Made by a program: the position numbers and the translations under genes
In this document: positions 9,443 to 18,048 of the stretch, in pieces
How the letters are laid out: every line of letters begins with the position of its first letter
Numbering within the stretch: position 1 is the stretch's first letter
The notes under the pieces: generated by a model
Told to the model about the DNA's origin: nothing
What the model saw: only the letters and a program-made list of their open reading frames with translations
Databases searched by the model: none
Source of the DNA: Xanthomonas sp. AM6
Lineage (GTDB): Bacteria > Pseudomonadota > Gammaproteobacteria > Xanthomonadales > Xanthomonadaceae
DNA: 64,000 nucleotides
Assembly: GCF_025665335.1 (NCBI RefSeq)
Contig: NZ_CP106869.1
Coordinates: 2,878,501-2,942,500, forward strand
Direction of reading: 5' to 3'

Positions 9443-11233
9443 TCAGTAGACGCGAGGCTTCGGCGGCACCACGTCAACGTCCTTGCTGAGCGTGTACATG
9501 TGCACCGGGCGGTAATCGAAGCTGCACTGGCCCTTGTCGTCGACGGTGACCAGGGTGTGCTTCTGCCAGTTGACGTCGTCGCGGTCCGGGAAATCCTCGT
9601 GCGCATGCGCGCCGCGGCTTTCCTTGCGCTGCTCGGCCGAGTTGATCGTCGCCACCGCGTTGAGCAGCAGGTTGTTCAGCTCGTAGGTCTCGATCAGGTC
9701 CGAATTCCACACCAGCGAGCGGTCGGAGACCTTGACGTCCTCGAAGGTGGCGAAGATCTCGGCCATCTTGTCCACGCCTTCCTTCAGCGTCTTGCTGGTG
9801 CGGAACACCGCTGCGTCGGACTGCATGGTGCGCTGCATCTTGTCGCGGATCACCGAGGTCGGGGTGCCGCCGTTGGAATTGCGCAGCTTGTCGAGCAGGC
9901 CCAGCGCCTTGTCGCAGGCATCGCCCGGCAGGGTCTTGTGCGGCGCGCCGGTCTTGATCGTCTCGGCGCAGCGGTTGGCCACCGCGCGGCCGAACACCAC
10001 CAGGTCCAGCAGCGAGTTGGAGCCCAGGCGGTTGGCGCCGTGCACCGACACGCAGGCGGCTTCGCCGATCGCGTACAGGCCCGGCACCACCGAATCGGGG
10101 TTGTCGCCGTCCTTGCGCACTACCTCGCCGTGGTAGTTGGTGGGGATGCCGCCCATGTTGTAGTGCACGGTCGGGATCACCGGGATCGGCTGCTTGGCCA
10201 CGTCCACGCCGGCGAAGATGTGCGCGCTCTCGGCGATGCCGGGCAGCTTCTCGTTGATCACTTCCGGGCCGAGGTGGGTCAGGTCGAGCAGGATGTGGTC
10301 CTTGTGCTCGCCGACGCCGCGGCCTTCGCGGATCTCGATGGTCATCGAACGCGACACCACGTCGCGCGAGGCCAGGTCCTTGTAGTGCGGCGCGTAGCGC
10401 TCCATGAAGCGCTCGCCGTTGCTGTTGCGCAGGATGCCGCCTTCGCCGCGCACGCCCTCGGTGATCAGGCAGCCGGCGCCGTAGATGCCGGTGGGATGGA
10501 ACTGCACGAACTCCATGTCCTGCATCGGCAGGCCGGCGCGCATCACCAGGCCGCCGCCGTCGCCGGTGCAGGTGTGCGCGGAGGTGGCGCTGAAGTACGC
10601 GCGGCCGTAGCCGCCGGTGGCCAGCACCACGCCGTGGGCGCGGAACAGGTGCAGCGAGCCTTCGGCCATGTCCAGCGCGAGCACGCCGCGGCACACGCCC
10701 TCTTCGTCGAAGATCAGGTCCAGCGCGAAGTACTCGATCATGAAGCGCGCGTTGTGCGCCAGCGACTGCTGGTACAGCGTGTGCAGCATGGCGTGGCCGG
10801 TGCGGTCGGCGGCGGCGCAGGTGCGCTGCGCGGACGGGCCTTCGCCGTACTTGGTGGTCATGCCGCCAAACGGGCGCTGGTAGATCTTGCCGTCCTCGGT
10901 GCGGCTGAACGGCACGCCGTAGTGCTCCAGCTCGATGATCGCCGGGATCGCCTCGCGGCACATGTACTCGATCGCGTCCTGGTCGCCCAGCCAGTCCGAG
11001 CCCTTGATGGTGTCGTAGAAGTGGTAGCGCCAGTCGTCCTCGCCCATGTTGCCGAGCGCGGCGGAGATGCCGCCCTGCGCGGCCACGGTGTGCGAACGGG
11101 TCGGGAAGACCTTGGTCAGGCAGACCGTCTGCAGGCCCTTCTGGGCCAGGCCGAAGGTGGCGCGCAGGCCGGCGCCGCCGGCGCCGACCACGACCATGTC
11201 GTACTTGTGTTCGGTGATCTTGTAAGCGGACAT
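9443..11233 (-). CDS. sdhA: Succinate dehydrogenase flavoprotein subunit
   Basis: 596 residues. GAGGAGLRA near the N-terminus binds [14 protein letters not shown] contains the His to which FAD is covalently linked; [11 protein letters not shown] and the later [10 protein letters not shown] belong to the catalytic and FAD regions; the C-terminus ends in KPRVY as in other SdhA proteins. It oxidises succinate to fumarate in the TCA cycle at the cytoplasmic face of the inner membrane. Start at 11233 (MSAYKITEH), with no support for the longer frame to 11419. Confidence 0.97.
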   Translation of the reverse strand: MSAYKITEHKYDMVVVGAGGAGLRATFGLAQKGLQTVCLTKVFPTRSHTVAAQGGISAALGNMGEDDWRYHFYDTIKGSDWLGDQDAIEYMCREAIPAIIELEHYGVPFSRTEDGKIYQRPFGGMTTKYGEGPSAQRTCAAADRTGHAMLHTLYQQSLAHNARFMIEYFALDLIFDEEGVCRGVLALDMAEGSLHLFRAHGVVLATGGYGRAYFSATSAHTCTGDGGGLVMRAGLPMQDMEFVQFHPTGIYGAGCLITEGVRGEGGILRNSNGERFMERYAPHYKDLASRDVVSRSMTIEIREGRGVGEHKDHILLDLTHLGPEVINEKLPGIAESAHIFAGVDVAKQPIPVIPTVHYNMGGIPTNYHGEVVRKDGDNPDSVVPGLYAIGEAACVSVHGANRLGSNSLLDLVVFGRAVANRCAETIKTGAPHKTLPGDACDKALGLLDKLRNSNGGTPTSVIRDKMQRTMQSDAAVFRTSKTLKEGVDKMAEIFATFEDVKVSDRSLVWNSDLIETYELNNLLLNAVATINSAEQRKESRGAHAHEDFPDRDDVNWQKHTLVTVDDKGQCSFDYRPVHMYTLSKDVDVVPPKPRVY

Positions 11234-11267
11234 CGAAATGGGGGTTCCTAGAAGGGTCGCCGGCGGA

Positions 11268-11654
11268 TCAGGCAATGCCCAGCGCGATGCGCGCCACGGC
11301 GAAGATGCTGACGATGGCGCCGAGCACGGCGACGAAACGCACGATGGTCTGCGCGGCCAGGGCCAGCAGCGAGGTGTGCACGTAGTCTTCCAGCACCACC
11401 TGCATGCCCAGCTGCGCATGCCAGAACGCGGCGATGAGGAAGCCGACCAGCAGGATCGCGTTCCACGGCTTGGCCACCGCCTCGGTGGCGGCGACGTAGT
11501 CCGAGCCCATCAGGCCCAGCACGAAGATCAGGAACCAGATCGACAGCGGCACCAGCGCGGTGGCGGTCAGCCGCTGCACCACGAAGTGCTCGGTGCCGGT
11601 CTTGGCCGCGCCCAGGCCGCGCACGTTCTTCAGCGGGGTACGGTAACGGTTCAT
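11268..11654 (-). CDS. sdhD: Succinate dehydrogenase membrane anchor subunit
   Basis: 128 residues with three hydrophobic helices. The N-terminal [19 protein letters not shown] and the [15 protein letters not shown] segment, whose His is a likely haem b ligand and Asp/Tyr part of the quinone site, match SdhD. It overlaps the sdhC stop by four bases (ATGA), showing translational coupling, and ends 34 bases before sdhA. Confidence 0.93.
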   Translation of the reverse strand: MNRYRTPLKNVRGLGAAKTGTEHFVVQRLTATALVPLSIWFLIFVLGLMGSDYVAATEAVAKPWNAILLVGFLIAAFWHAQLGMQVVLEDYVHTSLLALAAQTIVRFVAVLGAIVSIFAVARIALGIA

Positions 11655-12043
11655 GCGGTGGCTCCCAGCAACACGTAGGCCCAGACGGCGGCGGTCAGCA
11701 CCAGGCTGAGGATCACCGACAGCCAGCCCATGGTGACGAAGGCACGCACCGCGTAGCCCTGGCCGAAGTCCTGCAGGATGTGGCGCAGGCCGCCGAACAG
11801 GTGGAAGGCGAAGCACCAGGTCCAGCCGAACAGGAACACCTGTCCGTACCAGGCGCCGGCGATGTCGCGGAAGCAGTTCCAGGAGGCCGGGCCGAGCATC
11901 AGCGCCAGCAAGGCTGCGGCGATGATCAGCGCGCCGATCGACAGCACGATGCCGGTGGCTCGATTCAGGATCGAGGTCACCATCTGGATCTGCCAGCGAT
12001 AGACCTGCAGGTGGGGGGAAAGAGGACGTTCGCGGGTCGCCAT
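11651..12043 (-). CDS. sdhC: Succinate dehydrogenase cytochrome b556 subunit
   Basis: 130 residues with three membrane helices. RPLSPHLQVYRW and SILNRATGIVLS near the N-terminus are the SdhC signature with quinone-site Ser/Arg, and FHLFGGLRHILQD contains the haem-ligand His. Start at 12043 (MATRERPLSPH); the frame runs back to 12097 without support. It is the first structural gene of the sdh set, preceded by the SDHAF4-like gene. Confidence 0.94.
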   Translation of the reverse strand: MATRERPLSPHLQVYRWQIQMVTSILNRATGIVLSIGALIIAAALLALMLGPASWNCFRDIAGAWYGQVFLFGWTWCFAFHLFGGLRHILQDFGQGYAVRAFVTMGWLSVILSLVLTAAVWAYVLLGATA

Positions 12044-12103
12044 TCGCTGGGCTCGTTGTCTCGGCTGGGCGGCGTGCTTAAGGCCGCGTTGGCTCAAAGC
12101 TGA

Positions 12104-12274
12104 TCAGAAATCGATGCAGCGTCCGTTTTTCTCCCAGTCGCCGTAGCGCGTCGGCTCGAGGCCGCCGCGACCGCCGATTTCCCGCGGCGCAGGCGCCGCG
12201 TCGGGAGTGTTCTCCTCGGCGGGTCGCTGCGTTTCGGGATCGGGCTCGGGTGTGGGGGTTGGTTGGCCTATCAT
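12104..12274 (-). CDS. SDHAF4-like succinate dehydrogenase assembly factor (DUF1674), 56 residues
   Basis: A small frame from ATG 12274 to TGA 12104. The N-terminal 30 residues are Pro/Glu-rich and probably disordered, then comes GGRGGLEPTRYGDWEKNGRCIDF, ending at the stop. That C-terminal block is the hallmark of DUF1674/SDHAF4, a chaperone that in mitochondria binds flavinylated SdhA and helps form the SdhA-SdhB dimer. Placement directly before sdhC on the same strand supports the role. The gene is short enough to be missed by usual length cut-offs. Its start lies only 38 bases from the divergent ygfZ start. Confidence 0.9.
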   Translation of the reverse strand: MIGQPTPTPEPDPETQRPAEENTPDAAPAPREIGGRGGLEPTRYGDWEKNGRCIDF

Positions 12275-12312
12275 GCGGGTCTCACAACAGCGTAATTTTA
12301 GTCCTCCCCCTC

Positions 12313-13176
12313 GTGCCTGACAACCTGAATCTCACTTCCAGCGGTTTTTCCGCGCTGCCGGACCTGCAATGCGTGGCGCTGAGCGGCACGGATGCGGTCG
12401 CTTTCGCCCAGGCGCAGTTCGCCAACGACGTGCAGGCGCTGCGCAACGGCCACTGGCAATGGAACGCATGGCTGACCGCAAAGGGCCGGGTGATCGCGCT
12501 GTTCGCGCTGCTGCGGCGCGCCGACGACGAACTGCTGGTACTGCTGCCCGACGGCGGCGCCGCGGAACTGGCCGCCGCGCTGAACCGTTTCGTGTTCCGG
12601 CGCAAGGTGCGCATCGCCGCGCGCGAGGACCTGCACGCCTGCGCGCGCCTGGACGCCCCCGCGCAGGCGCGAGGCGCGGCGCTGGCGCAGCGCGACGACG
12701 GCGCGATCGAACTGGACATGGGCGGCACCGGCCTGCCGCGCACGCTGCTGCTGGCGTCGGCGGCCCAGGCCGCGGCCGACCCGGCCCTCGCCGCGGCCTG
12801 GCGGCAGGCCGACTTGCGCCTGGGCCTGGCCCGGCTCGACCCCAGCCAGCGCGAGCAATGGACCCCGCAGCAGCTGGCGCTGGACCGGCTGCATGCGTTC
12901 AGCGTGAAGAAGGGCTGCTATCCGGGCCAGGAAATCGTCGCCCGCACCCATTTCCTGGGCAAGGCCAAGCGCGCGCTGCAGCTGCTGGCGGTGGACGGCA
13001 CGACCGAGGTCGGCGCGCAGGTGCTGCGCGACGGGCAGGCGCTGGGCAGCGTGGTCAGCGTCGCCGGCGCGCTGGCGCTGGCGGTACTGCCGCTGGAAGA
13101 GGCCCCGCCGACCGGCCTGCACATCGGCGCGCAGGCCGCGCAGTGGCAGCCGCTGGAAGACGGCCTCGCCCGCTGA
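12313..13176 (+). CDS. ygfZ: YgfZ/GcvT-like folate-binding iron-sulfur repair protein
   Basis: 287 residues. The family motif KKGCYPGQEIVAR is present in the C-terminal third with the conserved Cys; the N-terminal part has the GcvT-like fold pattern (LSGTDAVAFAQAQFANDV, WLTAKGRVIALF). YgfZ uses tetrahydrofolate and supports assembly or repair of certain Fe-S enzymes. A GTG at 13 bases past the TAA at 12297-12300 region (12313) is chosen because it avoids overlap with the divergent SDHAF4-like gene; the frame is open to 12250, and no start has a strong ribosome site, so the N-terminus is uncertain. Next to sdh this may help the Fe-S subunit, which is inference. Confidence 0.85.
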   Translation: MPDNLNLTSSGFSALPDLQCVALSGTDAVAFAQAQFANDVQALRNGHWQWNAWLTAKGRVIALFALLRRADDELLVLLPDGGAAELAAALNRFVFRRKVRIAAREDLHACARLDAPAQARGAALAQRDDGAIELDMGGTGLPRTLLLASAAQAAADPALAAAWRQADLRLGLARLDPSQREQWTPQQLALDRLHAFSVKKGCYPGQEIVARTHFLGKAKRALQLLAVDGTTEVGAQVLRDGQALGSVVSVAGALALAVLPLEEAPPTGLHIGAQAAQWQPLEDGLAR

Positions 13177-13178
13177 AG

Positions 13179-13198
13179 CAAGCGCCCCAGGGCGCTTG
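13179..13198. terminator. Possible bidirectional terminator hairpin between ygfZ and ugpC
   Basis: CAAGCGCCC and GGGCGCTTG form a nine-base perfect stem with a very short loop, located between the stops of two convergent genes. No T-tract follows, so it is a weak candidate for factor-independent termination. Confidence 0.4.
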
Positions 13199-13205
13199 GC
13201 GTCGC

Positions 13206-14330
13206 TTACTGCCGTTCCGAGTCCCGCGTCCCGAGCCCCGCGTCCCGCGCCTCCAGGCGCTCGCCGCTCTCCGCATCGAAGAAATGCAGCGCTTCGCCGC
13301 GCACCGCCACGCGCAGGCGCTCGCCCAGGCCCGGCAGCGTGCGCGGCGCGACCCGCATCACCAGCGGCTGGCTGCCGTGGCTGAGGTTGACGAAGATCTC
13401 GTTGCCGACCGGCTCGATCACCTCGATGGTCGCCTCGAATCCGCCCTGCCCGTCCGCGCTGGGCTGCAGGTGCTCCGGGCGCACGCCGACCGCGAGCTGG
13501 CGGCCCAGCCACTGCGGCGCGACGTGGGCGCCGTGCAGCGGCACGCGGCCGCCGTCGGCCAGCTGCAGTTGCAGGCCGTCGTCCTCGACCAGCTGGCCCT
13601 GCAGCACGTTCATCGCCGGGCTGCCGAGGAAGCCGGCCACGAACAGGTTGGCCGGGCGCTCGTACAGCGCCATCGGGGTGTCGATCTGCTGGATCAGCCC
13701 GTCCTTGAGCACCACGATGCGCTGGCCCAGGGTCATCGCCTCGACCTGGTCGTGGGTCACGTAGATCATCGTGGTGCCGAGCTTGCGGTGCAGCTGCGCG
13801 ATCTCGGTGCGCACCGAATGGCGCAGCTTGGCGTCCAGGTTGGACAGCGGCTCGTCGAGCAGGAACACCGCCGGCTCGCGCACCAGCGCGCGGCCCAGCG
13901 CCACGCGCTGGCGCTGGCCGCCGGACATCGCCCGCGGCAGCTTGCCCAGCATCGGGGTCAGGCCCAGCGTCTCGGCCGCGGCGGCGACGCGGCGCTCGAT
14001 GACCTCCTTGCTCTCGCCGCGCAGCTTCAGCCCGAACGCCAGGTTCTCGGCCACGGTCATGTGCGGATACAGCGCGTAGCTCTGGAACACCATCGCGATG
14101 TCGCGGTCCTTCGGCGCCACGTCGTTGACCACGTTCTCGCCGATGCGCAGCTCGCCGCCGCTGATCTCCTCCAGCCCGGCGATCATCCGCAGCAGGGTGG
14201 ACTTGCCGCAGCCGGACGGCCCGACCAGCACCATCAGCTCGCCGTCGGCCACTTCGAAGCTGGCCCCGTGCACGGCGACCTGGCCGTTGTCGTAGACCTT
14301 GCGGATGTTGTCCAGTTGTACTTTCGCCAT
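13206..14330 (-). CDS. ugpC: MalK/UgpC-type sugar ABC transporter ATPase
   Basis: 374 residues. ABC domain with Walker A GPSGCGKST (37-45), Q-loop FQSYALYPH, signature MSGGQRQRVALGRAL (135 on) and Walker B FLLDEPLSNLD, then a C-terminal MalK-type OB-fold domain (GVRPEHLQ, VNLSHGSQPLVMR). Such ATPases serve CUT1 sugar importers and one copy can serve several. It has no permeases beside it; the two permease genes at 24-26 kb lack an ATPase, making this the obvious partner. Start at 14330 (MAKVQLDNI). The last 15 or so residues (from LEARDAGLGTRD) are encoded by a GGGACGC-type repeat, so the C-terminus is repeat-derived. Confidence 0.9.
   Translation of the reverse strand: MAKVQLDNIRKVYDNGQVAVHGASFEVADGELMVLVGPSGCGKSTLLRMIAGLEEISGGELRIGENVVNDVAPKDRDIAMVFQSYALYPHMTVAENLAFGLKLRGESKEVIERRVAAAAETLGLTPMLGKLPRAMSGGQRQRVALGRALVREPAVFLLDEPLSNLDAKLRHSVRTEIAQLHRKLGTTMIYVTHDQVEAMTLGQRIVVLKDGLIQQIDTPMALYERPANLFVAGFLGSPAMNVLQGQLVEDDGLQLQLADGGRVPLHGAHVAPQWLGRQLAVGVRPEHLQPSADGQGGFEATIEVIEPVGNEIFVNLSHGSQPLVMRVAPRTLPGLGERLRVAVRGEALHFFDAESGERLEARDAGLGTRDSERQ
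13219..13250 (-). repeat. GGGACGC-type heptamer repeat inside the 3' end of ugpC
   Basis: On the minus strand this reads as imperfect GGGACGC/GGGACTC units. It is the same family as the inverted pair at 45372-45472, but here only one arm is present and it is translated. Confidence 0.7.
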
Positions 14331-14740
14331 GGTGCGGTATCCGGTTTCCGGCTGAGAGACGGGCTGCCGCCGGTCCCTCCCGATGGCAGTGCATACGAAT
14401 GCGGTTCGCATCGTGCCAGCGACACAGGCAACAATGGGAGCGCAATGCGGTATTCTGCCATGTAACCGTTTTCACGGGGCAACATCGATGCCTGCGAGGG
14501 CCAGCGATGCGATCCGCCAGCCGCCGCCCTCCCGGTGCGCGCACGAGCAGCGACCTGATGCTTGAGGCATTAGACAGGTATGCTCAGAGGTCTGGCAGTC
14601 GTATTCATCTCCAGGAGCGTGCGGTCCCGCTGGCGGTCGTCATCCGCTGTGCCCGCGCGCGCTGCTGGACGGATACAGGCCGGTCCCGCCGCTCGTTTAC
14701 CAACGCCACGTCACTATCTAGCCCCCAGGTGATCGACGAA
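14331..14740. promoter_or_regulatory. Divergent control region between ugpC and zwf
   Basis: 410 bases with no supported gene. It holds a 14-base LacI-type operator candidate at 14461-14474 and must contain the promoters of both ugpC (minus) and the zwf-glk-pgl run (plus). I could not fix convincing -35/-10 pairs. Confidence 0.6.
14461..14474. promoter_or_regulatory. LacI-family operator candidate (TGTAACCGTTTTCA)
   Basis: Differs by one base from the site before lacI (33154-33167) and by two from the one before the GH144-like operon (28922-28935). It lies 131 bases before the ugpC start and 267 bases before the zwf start, so it could act on either or both. Confidence 0.6.
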
Positions 14741-16204
14741 ATGTCACCCGAAACCGAAAACCGGTCGATGCACGATACCTTCCTGCTGTTTGGCGCCACC
14801 GGCGACCTGGCCCAGCGCTACCTGTTCCCGTCGCTGCTGCGCATGCTCGACGACGGTTTCCTGCCGGAGGATTTCCGCATCCGCGCGCTGGCGCTGTCGC
14901 CGCACGACACCGCCAAGTTCCACGAGATCCTCAAGCCGCGCCTGCAGGCGGCGATGCCGCAGGTCAGCGAGGCGGTGATCCAATCGCTGCTGGACCGTAC
15001 CGACTACCGCTCGGTGGACCTGCGCAACGCCGAGTCGGTGGCCGACGCGGTGCGCGAGCTGGCCTCGCGCAAGTGCGTCAGCTACCTGGCGATCCCGCCG
15101 GGGCTGTACATCAGCACCTGCCAGGGCCTGGCCCTGGGCGGCGCGCTGGCCGCGCCGAACCGGCTGATGCTGGAGAAGCCGATCGGCCACGACTCGGCCA
15201 GCGCGCGCGAGATCCTGCAGGCGATCGGCGCGCTGATCGACGAGGATCGCGTGTTCCGCCTGGACCACTACCTGGGCAAGGCCGCGGTGCAGAACCTGAT
15301 CGCGCTGCGCTTCGGCAACACGCTGCTGGAAGCGGTGTGGAACCGCAACTACATCGAATCGGTGGAGATCCTGGTCGCCGAGAGCGAGGGCGTGGACGGC
15401 CGCGACGCCTACTACGCGCGTTCCGGCGCGCTGCGCGACATGGTCCAGAGCCACATCCTGCAGCTGCTGTGCCTGGTGGCGATGGAGCCGCCGGCCTCGC
15501 TGGAAGCGGACCGCATCCGCGACGAGAAGGTCAAGGTGCTGCGCGCGCTGCGTCCGCTGCAGGCCGCGCACGCCGCGCGCGACAGCGTGCGCGGGCGCTA
15601 CACCGCCGGCACCATCAACGGCCAGCCGGCGCAGGCCTACCAGCCGCCGGAAGGCAGCGACGTGGAGACCTTCGTCGGCGTCACCGCCTACATCGACAAC
15701 TGGCGCTGGGCCGGCGTGCCGTTCCGGCTGTGCACCGGCAAGCGCCTGGCCGAGCGCACCACGCGCATCGTGGTCACGCTCAAGCCGGTCACCCACTGGC
15801 TGTTCGAGCGCCCCGACGCGACCCACGTGGCGCCGAACCGGCTGACCTTCCAGCTGCAGCCGCAGGAGAACATCGAACTGGGCCTGATGAGCAGCCTGGC
15901 CGGCCCGGAATGGGGCGCGCTGGAACTGCAGCCGCTGGAGCTGGAACTGTCGGTGCCGACCGGCCTGCACCGCCGCATCGCCTACGAGCGGCTGATGCTC
16001 GACGCGCTCAACGGCAACCACGCGCTGTTCGTGCGCGACGACGAAGTGCGCGCGGCCTGGGCCTGGATCGACAGCGTCAGCGACGCCTGGGCGCAGGCGC
16101 AGCTGCCGCTGCTGCCCTACCCGGCCGGCAGCTGGGGCCCGCAGGAGGCCGAACGCTACGTGTCCGCCGACGACGCCAGCGCCGTGCAGCGGGACACGCC
16201 GTGA
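14741..16204 (+). CDS. zwf: Glucose-6-phosphate 1-dehydrogenase
   Basis: 487 residues. The N-terminal LFGATGDLAQR is the NADP-binding motif, EKPIGHD contains the substrate-phosphate Lys, and RLDHYLGKAAVQN is the G6PD active-site signature with the catalytic His. It makes 6-phosphogluconolactone and NAD(P)H, the first step into the Entner-Doudoroff and pentose-phosphate routes. Start 14741 has AGGTG nine bases upstream; a second Met at 14768 (MHDTFLLFG) is possible. The stop overlaps the glk start by four bases. Confidence 0.96.
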   Translation: MSPETENRSMHDTFLLFGATGDLAQRYLFPSLLRMLDDGFLPEDFRIRALALSPHDTAKFHEILKPRLQAAMPQVSEAVIQSLLDRTDYRSVDLRNAESVADAVRELASRKCVSYLAIPPGLYISTCQGLALGGALAAPNRLMLEKPIGHDSASAREILQAIGALIDEDRVFRLDHYLGKAAVQNLIALRFGNTLLEAVWNRNYIESVEILVAESEGVDGRDAYYARSGALRDMVQSHILQLLCLVAMEPPASLEADRIRDEKVKVLRALRPLQAAHAARDSVRGRYTAGTINGQPAQAYQPPEGSDVETFVGVTAYIDNWRWAGVPFRLCTGKRLAERTTRIVVTLKPVTHWLFERPDATHVAPNRLTFQLQPQENIELGLMSSLAGPEWGALELQPLELELSVPTGLHRRIAYERLMLDALNGNHALFVRDDEVRAAWAWIDSVSDAWAQAQLPLLPYPAGSWGPQEAERYVSADDASAVQRDTP

Positions 16205-17208
16205 GCGCGCCGCTGCGGCCGGTGCTGGTCGCCGACATCGGCGGCACCAACGCGCGCTTCGCGCTCGCCGACCTCGGCGCCTCCGCGCCGCTGCTCGACG
16301 ACAGCACCCAGACCTATGCGGTGGTGGATTTCCCGTCGCTGGGCGACGCGGCGCGCCACTACCTGCAGCAGACCGGCGTGGACGCGCGCAGCGGCGTGTT
16401 CGCGGTGGCCGGGCGCGTGGACGGCGACGAGGCGCGGATCACCAACCATCCGTGGGTGATCTCGCGCGCGCGCACCCGCGCCATGCTCGGCTTCGACGAA
16501 CTGCACCTGATCAACGACTTCGCCGCGCAGGCGATGGCGATCAGCCTGCTGCAGCCGCAGGACGTGGTCCAGGTCGGCGGCGCGGTCTGGCAGCCGGCGC
16601 CGATCGCGCAGCCGCGCAACTACGCGGTGATCGGCCCGGGCACCGGCCTGGGCGTGGGCGGCCTGCTGATCCGCGGCGGCCGCTGCTTCCCGCTGGAGAC
16701 CGAGGGCGGCCACGTCAGCTTCCCGCCGGGCACGCCGGAGGAGATCCGCATCCTGGAACTGCTGTCGCAGCAGTTCGGCCGCGTCTCCAACGAGCGCCTG
16801 ATCTGCGGCCCCGGCCTGGTCAACATCCATCGCGCGCTCAGCGAGATCGCCGGCGACGATCCGGGCCCGCTGCAGCCGGCCGACATCACCGCGCGCGCCG
16901 CGCAGAACGATTACCGCGCGATGCGCACGATCGACGTGTTCTGCGCGGTGTTCGGCGCCATCGCCGGCGACCTGGTGCTGATGCACGGCGCCTGGGACGG
17001 CGTGTTCCTGACCGGCGGGCTGGTGCCGAAGATGCTCGACGCGCTCCAGCATTCCGGCTTCCGCCAGCGCTTCGAGCACAAGGGCCGGTTTTCGTCGATC
17101 ATGGCGCGGGTGCCGTCGCTGGCGGTGACCCACCCACGCCCCGGCCTGCTCGGTGCCGCGGCCTACGCGGTCGATGCCGAGCGCGAATCCCCAGGAGTCG
17201 TCGCATGA
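16201..17208 (+). CDS. glk: Glucokinase (bacterial Glk family)
   Basis: 335 residues. ADIGGTNARFAL at the N-terminus is the phosphate-1 motif, PGTGLGVGGL binds ATP, and LETEGGHVSFPP carries the catalytic region of PF02685-type glucokinases. It phosphorylates free glucose and so feeds zwf next door. Start is GTG at 16201, overlapping the zwf stop (GTGA); the stop overlaps the pgl ATG (ATGA). The three genes are therefore translationally coupled. Presence of a kinase fits a pathway starting from glucose released by hydrolysis. Confidence 0.94.
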   Translation: MSAPLRPVLVADIGGTNARFALADLGASAPLLDDSTQTYAVVDFPSLGDAARHYLQQTGVDARSGVFAVAGRVDGDEARITNHPWVISRARTRAMLGFDELHLINDFAAQAMAISLLQPQDVVQVGGAVWQPAPIAQPRNYAVIGPGTGLGVGGLLIRGGRCFPLETEGGHVSFPPGTPEEIRILELLSQQFGRVSNERLICGPGLVNIHRALSEIAGDDPGPLQPADITARAAQNDYRAMRTIDVFCAVFGAIAGDLVLMHGAWDGVFLTGGLVPKMLDALQHSGFRQRFEHKGRFSSIMARVPSLAVTHPRPGLLGAAAYAVDAERESPGVVA

Positions 17209-17924
17209 ACCCCACGCTGTCCGATCGCATCACCCTGGTCCGCTACGACGATCCCGACGAATGGATCGACGCGGCGGCGGCCGAGATCGGCGACGCGCTG
17301 CGCAGGGAAATCGGACGGCGCGGCGCCGCGCGCCTGCTGCTGTCCGGCGGCACCACCCCGGCGCCGGTGTACCAGGCGCTGGCCGAACTGCCGCTGGACT
17401 GGTCGAAGCTGGAAGTGGGCCTGGTCGACGAGCGCTGGCTGTCGCCGCAGGACAGCGACAGCAACGCCTACCTGGTCCGGCAGAGTTTCCTGGAGCGTGC
17501 CGAAGGCGCGCGCTTCGAGCCGCTGGTGCGGGTCGGCAAGCCGCTGCAGGACTGCGTGCACGCCGCCAACCTGCACGCGCAGCACGCGCCGGCCGCGTGC
17601 CTGGCGGTGCTGGGCATGGGCGGCGACGGCCACACCGCCTCGCTGTTCCCCGGCGCCACCGACCTGAGCAAGGCGCTGGCCAACCCGCTGCCCTATGCCG
17701 CGCTCGACGCCACCGGCTGCCCCGGCGCCAACACCTGGCCGCTGCGCATCACCCTGACCCCGGCCGGGCTGGCGCCGATCGGCCAGCGCCTGCTGCTGTT
17801 GCGCGGCAAGCAGAAGCTGCAGGTGCTCGAGCGCGCGCTGGCCGGCAGCGATCCGCACGAATTCCCGATCCGCGTCGCGTTCGACACGCCTGGTGCGCGC
17901 TTGCGCGTGCATTGGTGCGAGTGA
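17205..17924 (+). CDS. pgl: 6-phosphogluconolactonase (DevB/Pgl family)
   Basis: 239 residues. LLLSGGTTPAPVY near residue 45 and LGMGGDGHTASLFPG near residue 140 are the two family motifs. It hydrolyses the lactone made by zwf to 6-phosphogluconate. CAGGAG lies nine bases before the ATG inside the end of glk. It is followed by a 124-base gap with one arm of the heptamer repeat before edd. Confidence 0.94.
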   Translation: MNPTLSDRITLVRYDDPDEWIDAAAAEIGDALRREIGRRGAARLLLSGGTTPAPVYQALAELPLDWSKLEVGLVDERWLSPQDSDSNAYLVRQSFLERAEGARFEPLVRVGKPLQDCVHAANLHAQHAPAACLAVLGMGGDGHTASLFPGATDLSKALANPLPYAALDATGCPGANTWPLRITLTPAGLAPIGQRLLLLRGKQKLQVLERALAGSDPHEFPIRVAFDTPGARLRVHWCE

Positions 17925-17925
17925 G

Positions 17926-17960
17926 GCCGGGACTGGGGATTCGGGAATGGGGATTGGGAA
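17926..17960 (+). repeat. GGGATTC-type heptamer repeat, single arm
   Basis: Imperfect GGGACTG-GGGATTC-GGGAATG-GGGATTG units follow the pgl stop at once. No reverse arm is seen before edd. Confidence 0.7.
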
Positions 17961-18048
17961 CAGCCGCGTGCTGCCACCTCCCCAGTTCGTCCGGGTTCCA
18001 CGTTCCGTTATGCGACCACATCCCCACACTTCATAGCCATTTCAGCCA

